A DNA stretch of 64,000 nt from UBA6627 sp965248675 (GCA_965248675.1 CBDFJZ010000008.1:186001-250000); one strand, 5' to 3'; positions 17,442 through 26,213 are shown, counted from the stretch's first letter. Numbers and translations: made by a program. The notes: generated from the sequence alone by a model not told the origin.

Positions 17442-18485
17442 TCAGGCGAGGCCGGGGTCCTCGTAGAGGGCGCCGAGGGTGCCGGTGACGCGCGCGGCGT
17501 GCGTGTCGGAGTCGGCGCGGCCGTTCCAGTAGACGGCGACGGCGAGGTCATGCGCCGGGTCGGCGAAGCCCACGCACCAGTTGCGGCCGCCGTGCCCGAA
17601 CGCCCGAGGCGATGCGTGCGGACCGTAGCCATGGCCTGCGTACGAGGAGGCGAGGAGGAAGCCGAGTCCTCGGTCGACCTCGACGCCGAGGCGCTCGTCG
17701 AACGTCCCGCGGACGTGCGGGGTGGTCATCTCGGCGAGGCTCTCGGGGGCGAGGAGGCGCTCCGCGAGCAGCGCGGCATAGAAGCGGCCGAGGTCGCCGA
17801 TCGGACCGTGAACCCCACCGGTGGGACGGCCCCACGTGACCCACTCCTCTGTCCCTGACTCCGGTACACCCGGGATCACAGCAATCCGGTCGGCGAACGC
17901 CTTGAACCGCTCGGGCGGGATGGCCATCCAGCTGTCGACGAGTCCGAGCGGCTCGAAGACCTCCTCGCGGACGAACCGGGTGAACGGCTGGCCAGTCAGC
18001 CGAGACACGAGCGCCGCCAAGATCCACATCGCGTCGGAGTTGTAGGCGGTGCGCTCGCCGGGCACCCAGCCATCCGCGAGCGGGGCGGCGCAGATTGCGG
18101 CGACGCCCTCCTCAAATGGGGCGATGCCCTCGGTCGGGTTCGAGACGCCGCCGGTGTGGGTGAGCAAGTGGCGGACGGTCACCGCCTGCTTGCCGGCGGC
18201 GCCGAACTCTGGGATGTGGCGCGCAACCGGGTCGTCGAGGGCGAGCAGTCCGCGGTCGCGCAGCATGACGACGGCGCAGCAGGTGACGGCTTTCGTCGCG
18301 GAACCCCACTCCACGATCGTCGCCGGGGTCATCGGCACGCCCGGGCGTGCCTCGCCGATGGCGTCCGCGACGACCTCGCTGTTGACCGAGGCGAACAGCT
18401 GCGCGCCGGTGTGCCAGCCGAGGTCTACACCTCGGCCGAGTCGCGCTCGTGTTCGCGGCAGCGGACCGGTGTGAGGGGAGGCCAT
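17442..18485 (-). CDS. serine hydrolase (beta-lactamase / class C PBP-like)
   Basis: 347-residue Pfam Beta-lactamase-type hydrolase. The SxxK pair is in WGSATKAVTC, the tyrosine motif is in AYNSDAMW, and the third motif is the HGGRN near the C-terminus in place of KTG, as in EstB-like esterases. ATG 18485 is selected because GGAGGG lies just upstream; the frame itself opens at TTG 18497. No clear signal peptide, so the protein is probably cytosolic and acts as an esterase or amidase. 'FADPAHDLAVAVYWNGRAD' is the family's last strand pair. Confidence 0.88.
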   Translation of the reverse strand: MASPHTGPLPRTRARLGRGVDLGWHTGAQLFASVNSEVVADAIGEARPGVPMTPATIVEWGSATKAVTCCAVVMLRDRGLLALDDPVARHIPEFGAAGKQAVTVRHLLTHTGGVSNPTEGIAPFEEGVAAICAAPLADGWVPGERTAYNSDAMWILAALVSRLTGQPFTRFVREEVFEPLGLVDSWMAIPPERFKAFADRIAVIPGVPESGTEEWVTWGRPTGGVHGPIGDLGRFYAALLAERLLAPESLAEMTTPHVRGTFDERLGVEVDRGLGFLLASSYAGHGYGPHASPRAFGHGGRNWCVGFADPAHDLAVAVYWNGRADSDTHAARVTGTLGALYEDPGLA

Positions 18486-18605
18486 CGCGCCCTCCAAGGA
18501 TCTACCGGTTCAGCATGCCAGCCCGCGGTTGTGGCCGAAGGAGTTGTGGACTTCCATCGGTTCTGGGTGGCAGTGATCGCGCGGTTCGTCTGAGAGGGAC
18601 CGGAG

Positions 18606-20466
18606 CTACCAGGGCGGTTCGGCCATGAACCACCCCACCGCGATGGCGTCGTTCATCAGGCCGTGGCCGCGATACAGGTCGCGGGTCACGCTCTGGCGAT
18701 CGCAGAGGGCGAAGACGGCAAAGATGAAGTGGCGCTCCGGGAAGAATGGGCCGACGAACCTGCTGTTCCCATCCGCGCCCTCGATGCTGACGCCGGGGCC
18801 CAGGTTCCGGTGCTCGATCACGCCCGCCGGGAGCGGGATGGAGAGCGAGGAGTTGGAAAGAGAGGTGACCGCGGGGTCGATGCCCGTCGCCACCCAGCGC
18901 TCCACGCCGGTGGGAGGCCCGTCCCACCAGGGGTTGGCGAGGTTCAGGAATTCGTCGACGGTGGCAGAGGTCGGATGGAAGATGAGGATGGCGATCTCGG
19001 TGGCTTCCGGAGGCACCTGGGACCACTGGAAGGACGGCGTGCGGAACTCGTTCGTGTAGGAGTCTCGGCCGTTGTACAGCTCGGGGATCGCCAGGGCGCC
19101 GGTAGAGCTGTCCAAGCCGATCTCCGGGCTGGAGAAGTCGAGGACGATCTGCTCCTCGCGCCGCAGCTCGCACGCGGTTGGCGGCGCGGTTGCGACCACG
19201 CCGGCCGAGCCCGAGCCAGACGACCCTGAGCCGGACGACCCTGAGCCGGACGAGCTTGAGCCGGACGACGAGGAGCCACCGCTCTCACCGGGATTTCCGG
19301 CGTCTCCACCGCCGGGGAGGAGGAGAACGACCGACCATGGCGATCGCGAAGATCCCGCCGCCGCCGATCATGACAGCGCGGCGACTGAGGCCGGCTATGC
19401 CTCCAGCGGTCCCGGCAGCTTGCGGCACGGAGGCCTGCGGGCCGGGGTCGGCGGTGCTGTACCCGTATGTTTCGAGCGCGCCGGTGACGGTGCCGCGGAT
19501 CGGGCCCAGCAACTCGCCGACCCGGTGCCGCGCGTCGTTGAGGGTATCGAGGCTTTCGATCGCGTCCGCGCGCGCCTCGGAGCCTTCGGGGGCGGCGGCG
19601 GCCTCGGTCATCAGGTCGAAGGAGGCTTCGGTGGCGCTGCCGACCCAGGTTTCGATCTGGCCGAGGGTTTCCCCGTTGACCGCAGCGTCGGAGGTGATCC
19701 CGCCTTGCTCGCTGGCGATGCTGATCAGCTCTCGCATTTCGTCGGGATGGCGGCTGGCGGCGAAGTCGAGCGCTACGACGTATTGGCCGCCCTGCAAGTC
19801 TGCGATCAGCTCGCTACGGCGTGCATGCAGCGCGCTCAGCTGCTCTGAGACCGCGAGCTGGGCGTCGGCGGCGGACTCGGCGGCGGCATCTTGCTCGGCA
19901 AGCTCGGCCTCGATGTCGATGCCCGCGGTGCTGCTCTCGATCACCTCGCCACGGATGGCGACCTGGTCAGCGATGATCTGGATCGGGATCATGGCGCTCT
20001 TGAGGGCGGTGGCGTACAGGCCGATGAAGACGCCGATGACGGGGTTGAGGGAGAGGGTGGTGAGGAGCTGGGAGAGGCTGGTGGGGTTGCTGAGGATATC
20101 CGCAAGCTGACCAGCCTTGTCCGCGCCGGGGTCCTCTTGCAGCTCATCGATGGCGGTGACGATCGAGAGCGCGGTCTGCACCGCCGTGTTGATGTCGCCG
20201 GCTGCGCCGGCGGCGTCGGTGAGCGGCTCGAAGTTCTCGGCGAAGCCGCCGAGGGTTTCGGAGAACTCGAAGGCGGCGTCTCTGAGTCCGCCGAGCACGA
20301 ACTGCACCGTGGGGTCGTCGCTGACCCAGTCGACGGCTTCGCCACCGGCAAAGGTGGATAGCCAGTCGGTGAACTCCTGGAGCTTGGTGCCGAAGCGTTC
20401 GGCGACCTCGAGCAGTTCGATCTGCTCGTTGATCTCGGCAAGCGTCAGGCCGTCGAGGTTCGTCAT
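18606..20466 (-). pseudogene. membrane-anchored PEBP (YbhB/YbcL)-domain protein, split by a 4-bp tandem duplication
   Basis: Two open frames form one protein of about 615 residues. Part 1 (ATG 20466 to about 19330) is a 370-residue helical acidic region with one internal hydrophobic stretch ('LNPVIGVFIGLYATALKSAM'). It runs into a transmembrane helix (SRRAVMIGGGGIFAIAMV), where GACC is repeated in tandem at 19329-19336. Dropping one copy continues the helix as VLLLLPGGGDAG, then a Ser/Gly-rich linker of about 35 residues, then a phosphatidylethanolamine-binding-type domain (18606-19199: 'IPELYNGRDSYTNEFRTPSF', 'IAILIFHP', 'FIFAVFALCDR'). As read, part 1 would end at 19285 and the PEBP domain would lack its anchor. 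N-terminal region not recognised. Confidence 0.65.
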
Positions 20467-20538
20467 GTCTCCTCTGACGGCGGAGCCTACACGAAGTCGA
20501 CTCGCGGTCGGTCGACGCGCGAAGGCTCTGCGAGGGCG

Positions 20539-21723
20539 CTAGCTCAGCAGCTCGCGAATCCTGCCGATGGCGTTGGCGATGTCCTCGGCGCTGGCGGCGT
20601 AGGAGAAGCGGAGGTAGCCCTCGCCCATGTGGCCGAAGCTGGTGCCGGCGACGACGGCGACGCCGCACTCCTCGAGGAGCTTCTGCTGGAGGGACTGGGC
20701 GTCGATGCCAGTGCCCTCGATGTTCGGGAACGCGTAGAAGGCGCCGCCGGGGTCCACGCAGGTGAAGCCGGGCACCGTGTTGAGCTCGCGGACGATCAGC
20801 TCGCGACGTTCGTCGAACGCCTTGACCATCACGTGGATGTTGTCGTCGGGGCCCTCGAGGGCGGCGATCGCGGCGTGCTGGGTAGCAGCGTTGACGCAGG
20901 AGTAGGAGTTGACGGCGAGGCGTTCCACATGAGGGAAGAGGTGCGCCGGGAAGACGCCGTAGCCGATCCTCCAGCCGGTCATTGCGTAGGTCTTGCTCCA
21001 GCCTTCGAGGAGGACCAGGCGGTCGCGAATCTGCGGGTAGTTGAGCAGGCTCACGTGCTCGCGGCCGCCGTAGAGGATCCAGCTATAGACCTCGTCGCTG
21101 AGGATCACCGCGTCCGGGTAGGCCTCGAGGCCCTCGACGAGCTTGTCGATCTCCTCGGCGGGGACGACGCCGCCGGTCGGGTTGCTGGGGCTGTTGAGGA
21201 TGATCAGGCGGGTGCGGTCGGTGACCTTCGACAGCACCTCGTCGGCGCTGAAGGAGAAGCCGGTCGATTCGTGGAGTTCGATCGGGACGGCGGTGGCACC
21301 GGTGAAGTTGATCACGGACTCGTAGATGGGGAAGCCGGGGTTCGGGTACATGATCTCGGCGCCGGGCTCGCCGAAGAGCATGATCGAGAAGTACATCACC
21401 GGCTTCGCGCCCGGCGTGATCAGCACGCGGTCGGGATCGATATCAGCGCCGTGTCGACGCTTCAGGTCGGCGGCGACGGCCTGCCTCAGCGGCGGGATGC
21501 CGGCGGCAGGGGTGTAGCCGTGCTCGCCCCGATCGAGGGCGGCCTTGGCGGCCTCGACAATGTGGTCCGGGGTGCGGAAGTCCGGCTGGCCGATGCCGAG
21601 GTTGATGATGTCATGGCCCTCGGCGGCGAGCTGGTTGGCGCGGGCGAGCACCTCGAAGGCGGTCTCGGTGCCGAGACGGTCGAATGCGGCGATCGGGGCG
21701 GTCATGGTGGTGGTGGCAGACAT
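20539..21723 (-). CDS. PLP-dependent aminotransferase (class I/II, aspartate aminotransferase-like)
   Basis: 394-residue fold-type I aminotransferase. Visible: 'INLGIGQPDFRTPDHIVEAAKAAL', 'HGYTPAAGIPPLRQAV', the substrate-side 'NSPSNPTGGV', the cofactor-ring Asp/Tyr segment 'ILSDEVYSWI', the Schiff-base lysine in EGWSKTYAMTGWRIGY, and the C-terminal 'YLRFSYAAS' carboxylate-binding arginine. Start ATG 21723 fits family length; the frame opens ten codons earlier without support. Alone on its strand with a divergent small membrane gene. Confidence 0.93.
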   Translation of the reverse strand: MSATTTMTAPIAAFDRLGTETAFEVLARANQLAAEGHDIINLGIGQPDFRTPDHIVEAAKAALDRGEHGYTPAAGIPPLRQAVAADLKRRHGADIDPDRVLITPGAKPVMYFSIMLFGEPGAEIMYPNPGFPIYESVINFTGATAVPIELHESTGFSFSADEVLSKVTDRTRLIILNSPSNPTGGVVPAEEIDKLVEGLEAYPDAVILSDEVYSWILYGGREHVSLLNYPQIRDRLVLLEGWSKTYAMTGWRIGYGVFPAHLFPHVERLAVNSYSCVNAATQHAAIAALEGPDDNIHVMVKAFDERRELIVRELNTVPGFTCVDPGGAFYAFPNIEGTGIDAQSLQQKLLEECGVAVVAGTSFGHMGEGYLRFSYAASAEDIANAIGRIRELLS

Positions 21724-21901
21724 TGGGGAGTCCTCTCCTCGGAGGGGACACATTACTGGGGGATGGGCGCGGGGGCGACGCCCTGGGACGATTGTCGGCG
21801 GACGGGCCGGGAAGGGCTTGGGCGATCACCGAGCCGGCCTTTATGTCGACAATCATGATGGAGACGCGAGAACACGAGCCCAGAACCGAGAGTGGGATGC
21901 C

Positions 21902-22228
21902 ATGGCGACTGATCGACGGATACTTGCCGCGCCAGCGCTGGCCGTGCCGCTGCTTGCCGGGATGGTGATCGCCGGGCTGGTGCTAGCGCGCCGCCTGAGG
22001 CGAGCCGCGACGACGACGATTCTCGCGTTCGGGCAGGATAGCTCGGACGTGTACTACGCGGCCGCGCTGGCGGGTGACCTCGATCCGCGCACGACTGCCT
22101 CGAGGCTGGCGGGCCAGCGGACCGAGGCGAGCGTGGCGAACGAGGATGCGGACGTGTTCTTCGCCGCGTCGCTGGCGGGGGACTCCCACCCGTACGAGAC
22201 GGCGTTGGGGCTGGTGCACCTCGATTGA
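21902..22228 (+). CDS. small membrane protein with two internal 'DV(Y/F)(Y/F)AA(A/S)LAGD' repeats
   Basis: 108 residues, family not recognised. N-terminal basic residues are followed by one hydrophobic helix (LAAPALAVPLLAGMVIAGLVL) and RRLRRA, so an N-in or tail-out single-pass topology is likely. The rest contains a tandem motif: SDVYYAAALAGDLDPRTTA at about 47-65 and ADVFFAASLAGDSHPYETA at about 82-100. A third, orphan copy of the second motif occurs at 24920-24993. The ATG at 21902 is the first in-frame start that gives a clean N-terminus. Function unknown. Confidence 0.6.
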   Translation: MATDRRILAAPALAVPLLAGMVIAGLVLARRLRRAATTTILAFGQDSSDVYYAAALAGDLDPRTTASRLAGQRTEASVANEDADVFFAASLAGDSHPYETALGLVHLD

Positions 22229-22262
22229 TCGCGGGGAGGCTCGCGGGGATCAGCGCTTACGG

Positions 22263-22545
22263 CTAGCCGGCAGCGGTGGCGTTCCCCTCGACGGCGTCGG
22301 GGATCACCTCCTCGACCAGTCGCACCGAATCACAGGGCAGCTTCGCCATCGCGGAATGCCGCTCGATGTCGTTCGCGGTCAGCGCTTCGTAGACGCAGGT
22401 GGAATGACCGGCCTCAAGGTTGAGGTAGCTCCGCACCCAACGCATTTCGGTGAAGTGCAACGCGCACAGCTCGCCGCACAGCTTGGGCTTCCACCTCGGT
22501 CTGGGACCAGTCCGGGAGCGTTCGTTCGATCGTGAACAGCGGCAT
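22263..22545 (-). pseudogene. DUF4242-like small protein, frameshifted
   Basis: ATG 22545, with GGAGG seven bases upstream, starts 'MPLFTIERTLPDWSQTEVEA'; the frame is then lost. The other frame continues KLCGELCALHFTEMRWVRSY, GHSTCVYEALTANDIERH and 'LPCDSVRLVEEVIP' to the stop at 22263. Removing one C from the CCC corresponding to plus-strand 22485-22487 joins them into a 93-residue protein of the DUF4242 (nickel-responsive SCO4226-like) type. The single base sits in a homopolymer, so an error is as likely as a real mutation. Upstream of it lies the HTH regulator on the same strand, 19 bp away. Confidence 0.6.
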
Positions 22546-22564
22546 CGCTATACCTCCAAGATCG

Positions 22565-23221
22565 CTAGTCCTCCGTCGAGTCAAGCGGCTCGAGCAAGCC
22601 GACGAGGTCAGCGGCGCGGATGCGCAACGCCCGCCGCCCGGCCAGCCGCGTGGCTCTCAGCCGTCCCGATCGAATCCACGACCGGACTGTCTCGACATGC
22701 ACACCCAGGTATTCGGCCGCTTGTTCCGGGGAGCGTAACGGTTCGAGCGGCTGCGTGTCCGGGCCCTCGCCCGCGACGAAGGCCTCGACGCGCTCCGGTG
22801 AGACGCCCAGCTCGCCGAACACAGTGGCGGGAATACCGTGCGTCATCCGCATGAACGCAAGTAGAACGTCCAACTCGTCGATGCGGGCGCGCCCGGTTCG
22901 GACTCGTTGCTCCGCGAGGCGTACGAAGTACTCGTCGAACTCGGCTTCGCTCTCAGCGCTGGCGCCGTCCTCCGTGCTCAATGCTCGCTGTAGGACTAGG
23001 TCCTCGACCATCTGCACGTGGATCGACAACGGCCCGAGGCTGAAAACACCGAACGGCCCGACCAGTCGCAAGAACGCCAAGAACTTAAGGTCGATGCTCA
23101 TCGGGTCAATTCCGAACTCGCGGCTGAGCTCTGAGGCGAACGCGACCAGGCGCGCCATGAACGGCTCGCCGCTACCGGCGCTTCCGGTGGTCGCAGGGCT
23201 CTCGCGCAACGGATTAGTCAT
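22565..23221 (-). CDS. excisionase-type HTH regulator with Clp-N-like middle region
   Basis: 218 residues from ATG 23221. C-terminal 55 residues are a MerR/excisionase-like winged helix: 'SPEQAAEYLGVHVETVRSWIRSGRL', RATRLAGRRALRIRAADL. The middle ('DVLLAFMRMTHGIPATVFGELGVSPERVEAFV') resembles a ClpA/B N-terminal repeat. N-terminal 100 residues are helical and unrecognised. Divergent from the acyl-CoA-dehydrogenase-fold gene, with direct repeats CACTGTCT at 23261 and 23271 between them, so local regulation of that gene (and itself) is plausible. The frame opens at 23293 but the extra residues would run into the promoter. Confidence 0.7.
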   Translation of the reverse strand: MTNPLRESPATTGSAGSGEPFMARLVAFASELSREFGIDPMSIDLKFLAFLRLVGPFGVFSLGPLSIHVQMVEDLVLQRALSTEDGASAESEAEFDEYFVRLAEQRVRTGRARIDELDVLLAFMRMTHGIPATVFGELGVSPERVEAFVAGEGPDTQPLEPLRSPEQAAEYLGVHVETVRSWIRSGRLRATRLAGRRALRIRAADLVGLLEPLDSTED

Positions 23222-23260
23222 TGTGGTTCCGATTATTGCGCAGCGGCAGTCACGGCGCAA

Positions 23261-23278
23261 CACTGTCTTGCACTGTCT
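23261..23278. repeat. two CACTGTCT direct repeats, 10 bp apart (candidate operator)
   Basis: CACTGTCT occurs at 23261-23268 and 23271-23278, one helical turn apart, immediately upstream of the -35 element of the promoter for the acyl-CoA-dehydrogenase-fold gene and 40 bp from the start of the divergent HTH gene. A weaker third unit (CACTTGAC) follows at 23282. The arrangement suits cooperative binding by a regulator such as the adjacent HTH protein. Inference only. Confidence 0.4.
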
Positions 23279-23284
23279 CCTCAC

Positions 23285-23314
23285 TTGACACACTCCACAT
23301 CAAACACATATAAG
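23285..23314 (+). promoter_or_regulatory. sigma-70-like promoter TTGACA-N18-TATAAG
   Basis: TTGACA at 23285-23290 and TATAAG at 23309-23314 with an 18-base spacer lie about 50 bp before the ATG of the acyl-CoA-dehydrogenase-fold gene, inside a stretch much richer in A and T than the surrounding DNA. This is the best match to a housekeeping promoter that I noticed in the window. Confidence 0.65.
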
Positions 23315-23364
23315 ACAGCATAAGGCATTGTGGCTAGTTATCCAATGGTTCGGACAGCAGGGGG

Positions 23365-24573
23365 ATGAACATGACCACGAGCACAGCGCCGAGCGCGGCG
23401 ACGACCGACGACCTGCTTGCCGAGGTCGATCGGATTCGGCCAATCCTCGAGGAGTTCGCGCCGGTCGCTGAGGAGCAGCGCTACCTGGCCTCCGAGGCCT
23501 ATCAGGCGATGTTGGACGCGCGGTTGTTCGACATGCTGGCGCCGCGCGCCTACGGCGGGTTCGAGTTCCACCCGATCGAGGCGATGAAGGTCTGGGAGGC
23601 GGTCTCACGGATCGACTCGGCGGCGGCGTGGAACCTCGTAATGAACCAGTCGATCGCGACGATGGCCGCCTTCCTGCCAGATGAGGGAGCGCAGGAGATC
23701 TACGGCAACGGGCCGACGACCGTCGCCGGCGGATTCTGGCCCTTCGGGGCCGGGCGCGAGGTCGACGGCGGCTGGCGGGTGACGGCGCACGTCTCGTTCG
23801 CCAGCGGCTGCGATCACGCGAAGTGGTTCTTGGTGCCCGCGGTGCAGATGGACGGCGACGAGCCGAGGATCGACCCTGACTCCGGTCAGCCAATGGTGCT
23901 CGGCGCGATGGTGCCCCGCGACGAGGCGGAGGTGATCGACACCTGGCACACGATGGGAATGCGCGGCAGCGGCTCGTCCGACGTTCGTGTCAGCGACGTG
24001 TTCGTGCCCAGCCACCGCACGTTCGCGCCTGGCCCCCTAACCGAGGCGGCGACCGGCCTGGACGGACCGCTTTTCCGCATGTTTCCGTTCACCGTGATCC
24101 TCGGCGAAACGATCGTCTCGGTCGGGATCGCGGCCTCGGCGGTTGACGATCTGATCGATTTGGTGCGCGACAAGACCCCGAACTACAACGCGACGCCGCT
24201 CAAAGAGCAGCAGCTCGCGCAGTTCGAGGCCGGCCGGGCGCAGGCACTCGTTCACGCCGCGCGCGACACGCTCTACCGAGCCGCCGACGAGGCCTACGAC
24301 GAGGCCGAGGCGAGCGGTCAGCCGTTGTCCTGGGACGCGAAGATCCGCCTTCAGCTTGCCGTCTCATTCGCCGCAGAGACCTCGGCCGAAGCGGTGCGGT
24401 TGGTGCACAACGTCGCGGGAGCCTCAGGAATCAGGATCGAGGCGCCGTTCGAACGCTACTTCCGGGACGTGCACGTGCTGACGCAGCACACCTCGAAGGC
24501 TCGCCCGCGTTATGCGCACGCAGGGAAGCTGATGTTCGGCCTGGAGAACGATTGGATCTGGCTCAGCTTCTAA
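23365..24573 (+). CDS. acyl-CoA dehydrogenase-fold flavoenzyme (flavin-dependent monooxygenase, HsaA/HpaB-like group)
   Basis: 402 residues. Fold marks: 'DRIRPILEEFAPVAEEQRYLASEAYQAM', 'RLFDMLAPRAYGGFEFHP', 'SRIDSAAAWNLVMNQSIA', the beta-sheet region 'GGWRVTAHVSFASGCDHAKWFLV', HTMGMRGSGSSDVRVSDVFVP and the C-terminal 'VHNVAGASGIRIEAPFERYFRDVHVLTQHTS'. The GSGSSDV segment with a final HV-TQH pattern is seen in group D monooxygenases (HsaA, DszC-like) more than in true dehydrogenases; the usual catalytic Glu is not apparent. Needs a reductase partner, which is not nearby. ATG 23365 or 23371 (in GGGGGATGAACATGACC). Confidence 0.85.
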   Translation: MNMTTSTAPSAATTDDLLAEVDRIRPILEEFAPVAEEQRYLASEAYQAMLDARLFDMLAPRAYGGFEFHPIEAMKVWEAVSRIDSAAAWNLVMNQSIATMAAFLPDEGAQEIYGNGPTTVAGGFWPFGAGREVDGGWRVTAHVSFASGCDHAKWFLVPAVQMDGDEPRIDPDSGQPMVLGAMVPRDEAEVIDTWHTMGMRGSGSSDVRVSDVFVPSHRTFAPGPLTEAATGLDGPLFRMFPFTVILGETIVSVGIAASAVDDLIDLVRDKTPNYNATPLKEQQLAQFEAGRAQALVHAARDTLYRAADEAYDEAEASGQPLSWDAKIRLQLAVSFAAETSAEAVRLVHNVAGASGIRIEAPFERYFRDVHVLTQHTSKARPRYAHAGKLMFGLENDWIWLSF

Positions 24574-24919
24574 TGCCGCCCGTTCCCGAATCGCAGGTGC
24601 ACGCGCCCGGCAGGTGCCCGCATGCCTTCGACGAGAGCGCCATGTCCATCGCGGGGTTGGCGTCGAAGAACCCCCAGGGGCGGAGGGCGAAGCCGCTGCG
24701 GTGGACGGGCGAGACCGGGAAATCCTCGGGGCGGACGATGTGGCTGGTGCCAACGGTGTACCAGATGACGATGTCCTGGCGTTCGAGCACCCGCTTCGCC
24801 GCGATGAACGAGGGGATGCCGTCGCCGCCCGTCGTCCGCGAGGGGTATGCGCCAGCGGCGGACAGCTCGTCGGGGGCTTCGCGGGTGACCCAGAGCTGCT
24901 TCGTGGCGAACTCGGCGCG
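24563..24919 (-). pseudogene. truncated duplicate of copper amine oxidase 3' end
   Basis: About 115 codons nearly identical to the C-terminus of the complete amine oxidase at 26214: 'AEFATKQLWVTREAPDEL', TTGGDGIP.FIAAKR.LERQDIV.WYTVGTSH and RPEDFPVSPVHR. Identity at DNA level is roughly nine tenths by eye. Similarity stops abruptly at 24919 (CTCGGCGCG), exactly where the orphan small-protein tail begins in the opposite direction. The end of the fragment is also shifted (TGGIRS instead of GNGH). No start codon or 5' part remains, so it is non-functional as an oxidase. Confidence 0.8.
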
Positions 24920-24993
24920 CGTTCTTCGCCGCTTCGCTGGCCGGGGACGCCCACCCCTACGAGACGGCGATGGGGTTGCCGTACCTCGGTTAG
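24920..24993 (+). pseudogene. orphan 3' tail of a paralogue of the small repeat protein
   Basis: Reads VFFAASLAGDAHPYETAMGLPYLG then TAG, matching the last 24 residues of the intact gene at 21902-22228 (VFFAASLAGDSHPYETALGLVHLD). It abuts the beheaded amine oxidase fragment head-to-head at 24919/24920 and is still followed by a good terminator at 25022. Best explained by a deletion that removed the 5' halves of two divergent genes and their shared promoter. Confidence 0.7.
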
Positions 24994-25021
24994 TCGCGAG
25001 CATCGCGAGCGGGCTTGCAGG

Positions 25022-25050
25022 ACGACGCCGGGAGTCCCCGGCGTCGTTTT
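25022..25050 (+). terminator. rho-independent terminator
   Basis: Perfect 11-bp stem ACGACGCCGGG / CCCGGCGTCGT with loop AGTC, followed by TTT and a C. Lies 28 bp after the stop of the orphan small-protein tail, in the same orientation, and would have served that gene before it was truncated. It could now also end transcripts reading through from the acyl-CoA-dehydrogenase-fold gene. Confidence 0.75.
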
Positions 25051-25133
25051 CGATCTGGGCTGCGGCTGAGCTGTCGTCGGGTGTGCGGCCTCAGAGCGCG
25101 GGCGCTCTAGTCGAGGGGACGGTCAGCGGTTCG

Positions 25134-26029
25134 CTAGGCGGCTGTCTCTGCGTCGCCGAGCGCGACGGCGACGAAGGTGTTGGCGCGGTCACGCAACATT
25201 GGGAGGCCGCCGGCATCGCGCAGCGCGGTGGAGAGCGGGGGCGAGAACCAGTCCGGATCGATCTCGCGTGCCGCTCTCGGGAGTAGTGGGGCGATCCCGT
25301 CCGACAGTCCGCAGGCGCGCACGAGGGCGCACGCACGCTCGACGTCGGCCGCAAGGCTTGTCGGGTCCTCCTGGACGTGCGGTTGGATTCCGTGCAAGGC
25401 GATCGACTCGACAAGTCGCTCCGGGAAATCCCACCGCTTCGCGAGTGCCTCGCCTAGTCGTCGCTGAAGCCGAACAGCTCCTCTTCCACAGCCTCGAAGC
25501 TGATTCGCTGTTCGCGTGCCTGCGTCGCAGCGACGACCAGTTGTTCGTTCGCCTGCTGCGCGACGGCGATTCGTCCGATGCCGTGGAGCACGCCAGCGGT
25601 GAATGCTTCGCCGCGGTGCCGCGCGTGCGTGCGGCTGACGAGCTGCGCTACCTCGCCGAGGGTGACGCAATACGACCAGAATCGGCGCGGGTCGAACGTC
25701 CCCATGTCGGAAGCCGCGATGACGCCGGAGGCCAGCGCGGCGGCTCGCACCGCGCCAAAGCCGAGCATGAGCACGGCGTCGCGGACCGATCCGATCGCGC
25801 CTCGATGGTTGTAGTAGGCGGAGTTGGCGAGTCGTAGCAACTTCGAAGCGAGGGCGGGGTCGATCGCGCTGGTCAGATCGGCGACCGTCGCCCGACTGTC
25901 TCCCGAGATCTCGATCACGCGTAGCGTCGAGGCCGGCAGTGGCCGCAGATCGCCGATCGAGTCCAGCAGTCGATCCAGCTCCTCGCGAGATCCCGCGGGT
26001 CCACTGATCGGCCCTGGCTTCTCTGTCAT
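25134..26029 (-). pseudogene. HDOD domain protein, frameshifted
   Basis: N-terminal frame (ATG 26029 to TAG at 25454) carries an HDOD domain: 'LPASTLRVIEISGDSRATVADLTSAIDPALASKLLRLANSAYYN', 'SVRDAVLMLGFGAVRAAALASGV', 'FWSYCVTLGEVAQLVSRTH', FTAGVLHGIGRIAVAQQ and 'AVEEELFGFSDD'. The other frame picks up without loss as LGEALAKRWDFPERLVESIALHG and runs to 25134. One missing base near 25455-25462 accounts for the break. HDOD proteins relate to HD phosphohydrolases without the metal site and act in signalling. Whole length about 298 residues. Confidence 0.7.
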
Positions 26030-26213
26030 CACGGGATCGTCGCTCGCGAATTCGACAGAGACCGTAGGGGATACCCCTGGTGGGGCTCGAACGTGAGCCG
26101 ATCGGGAGACAACGGCCGGGTGTGACGCAGGCTTGACTGGCGGGGGCGCTCGCGAGACTCGGTGGCGGCTCACCGCCTGAGGATCCTGCGCCGCCGCGCG
26201 CCCTCGAACCGCG

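Noticed and set aside
20629..21858. 409-codon plus-strand open frame over the aminotransferase
   Set aside because: Antisense to a clear PLP enzyme and compositionally biased.
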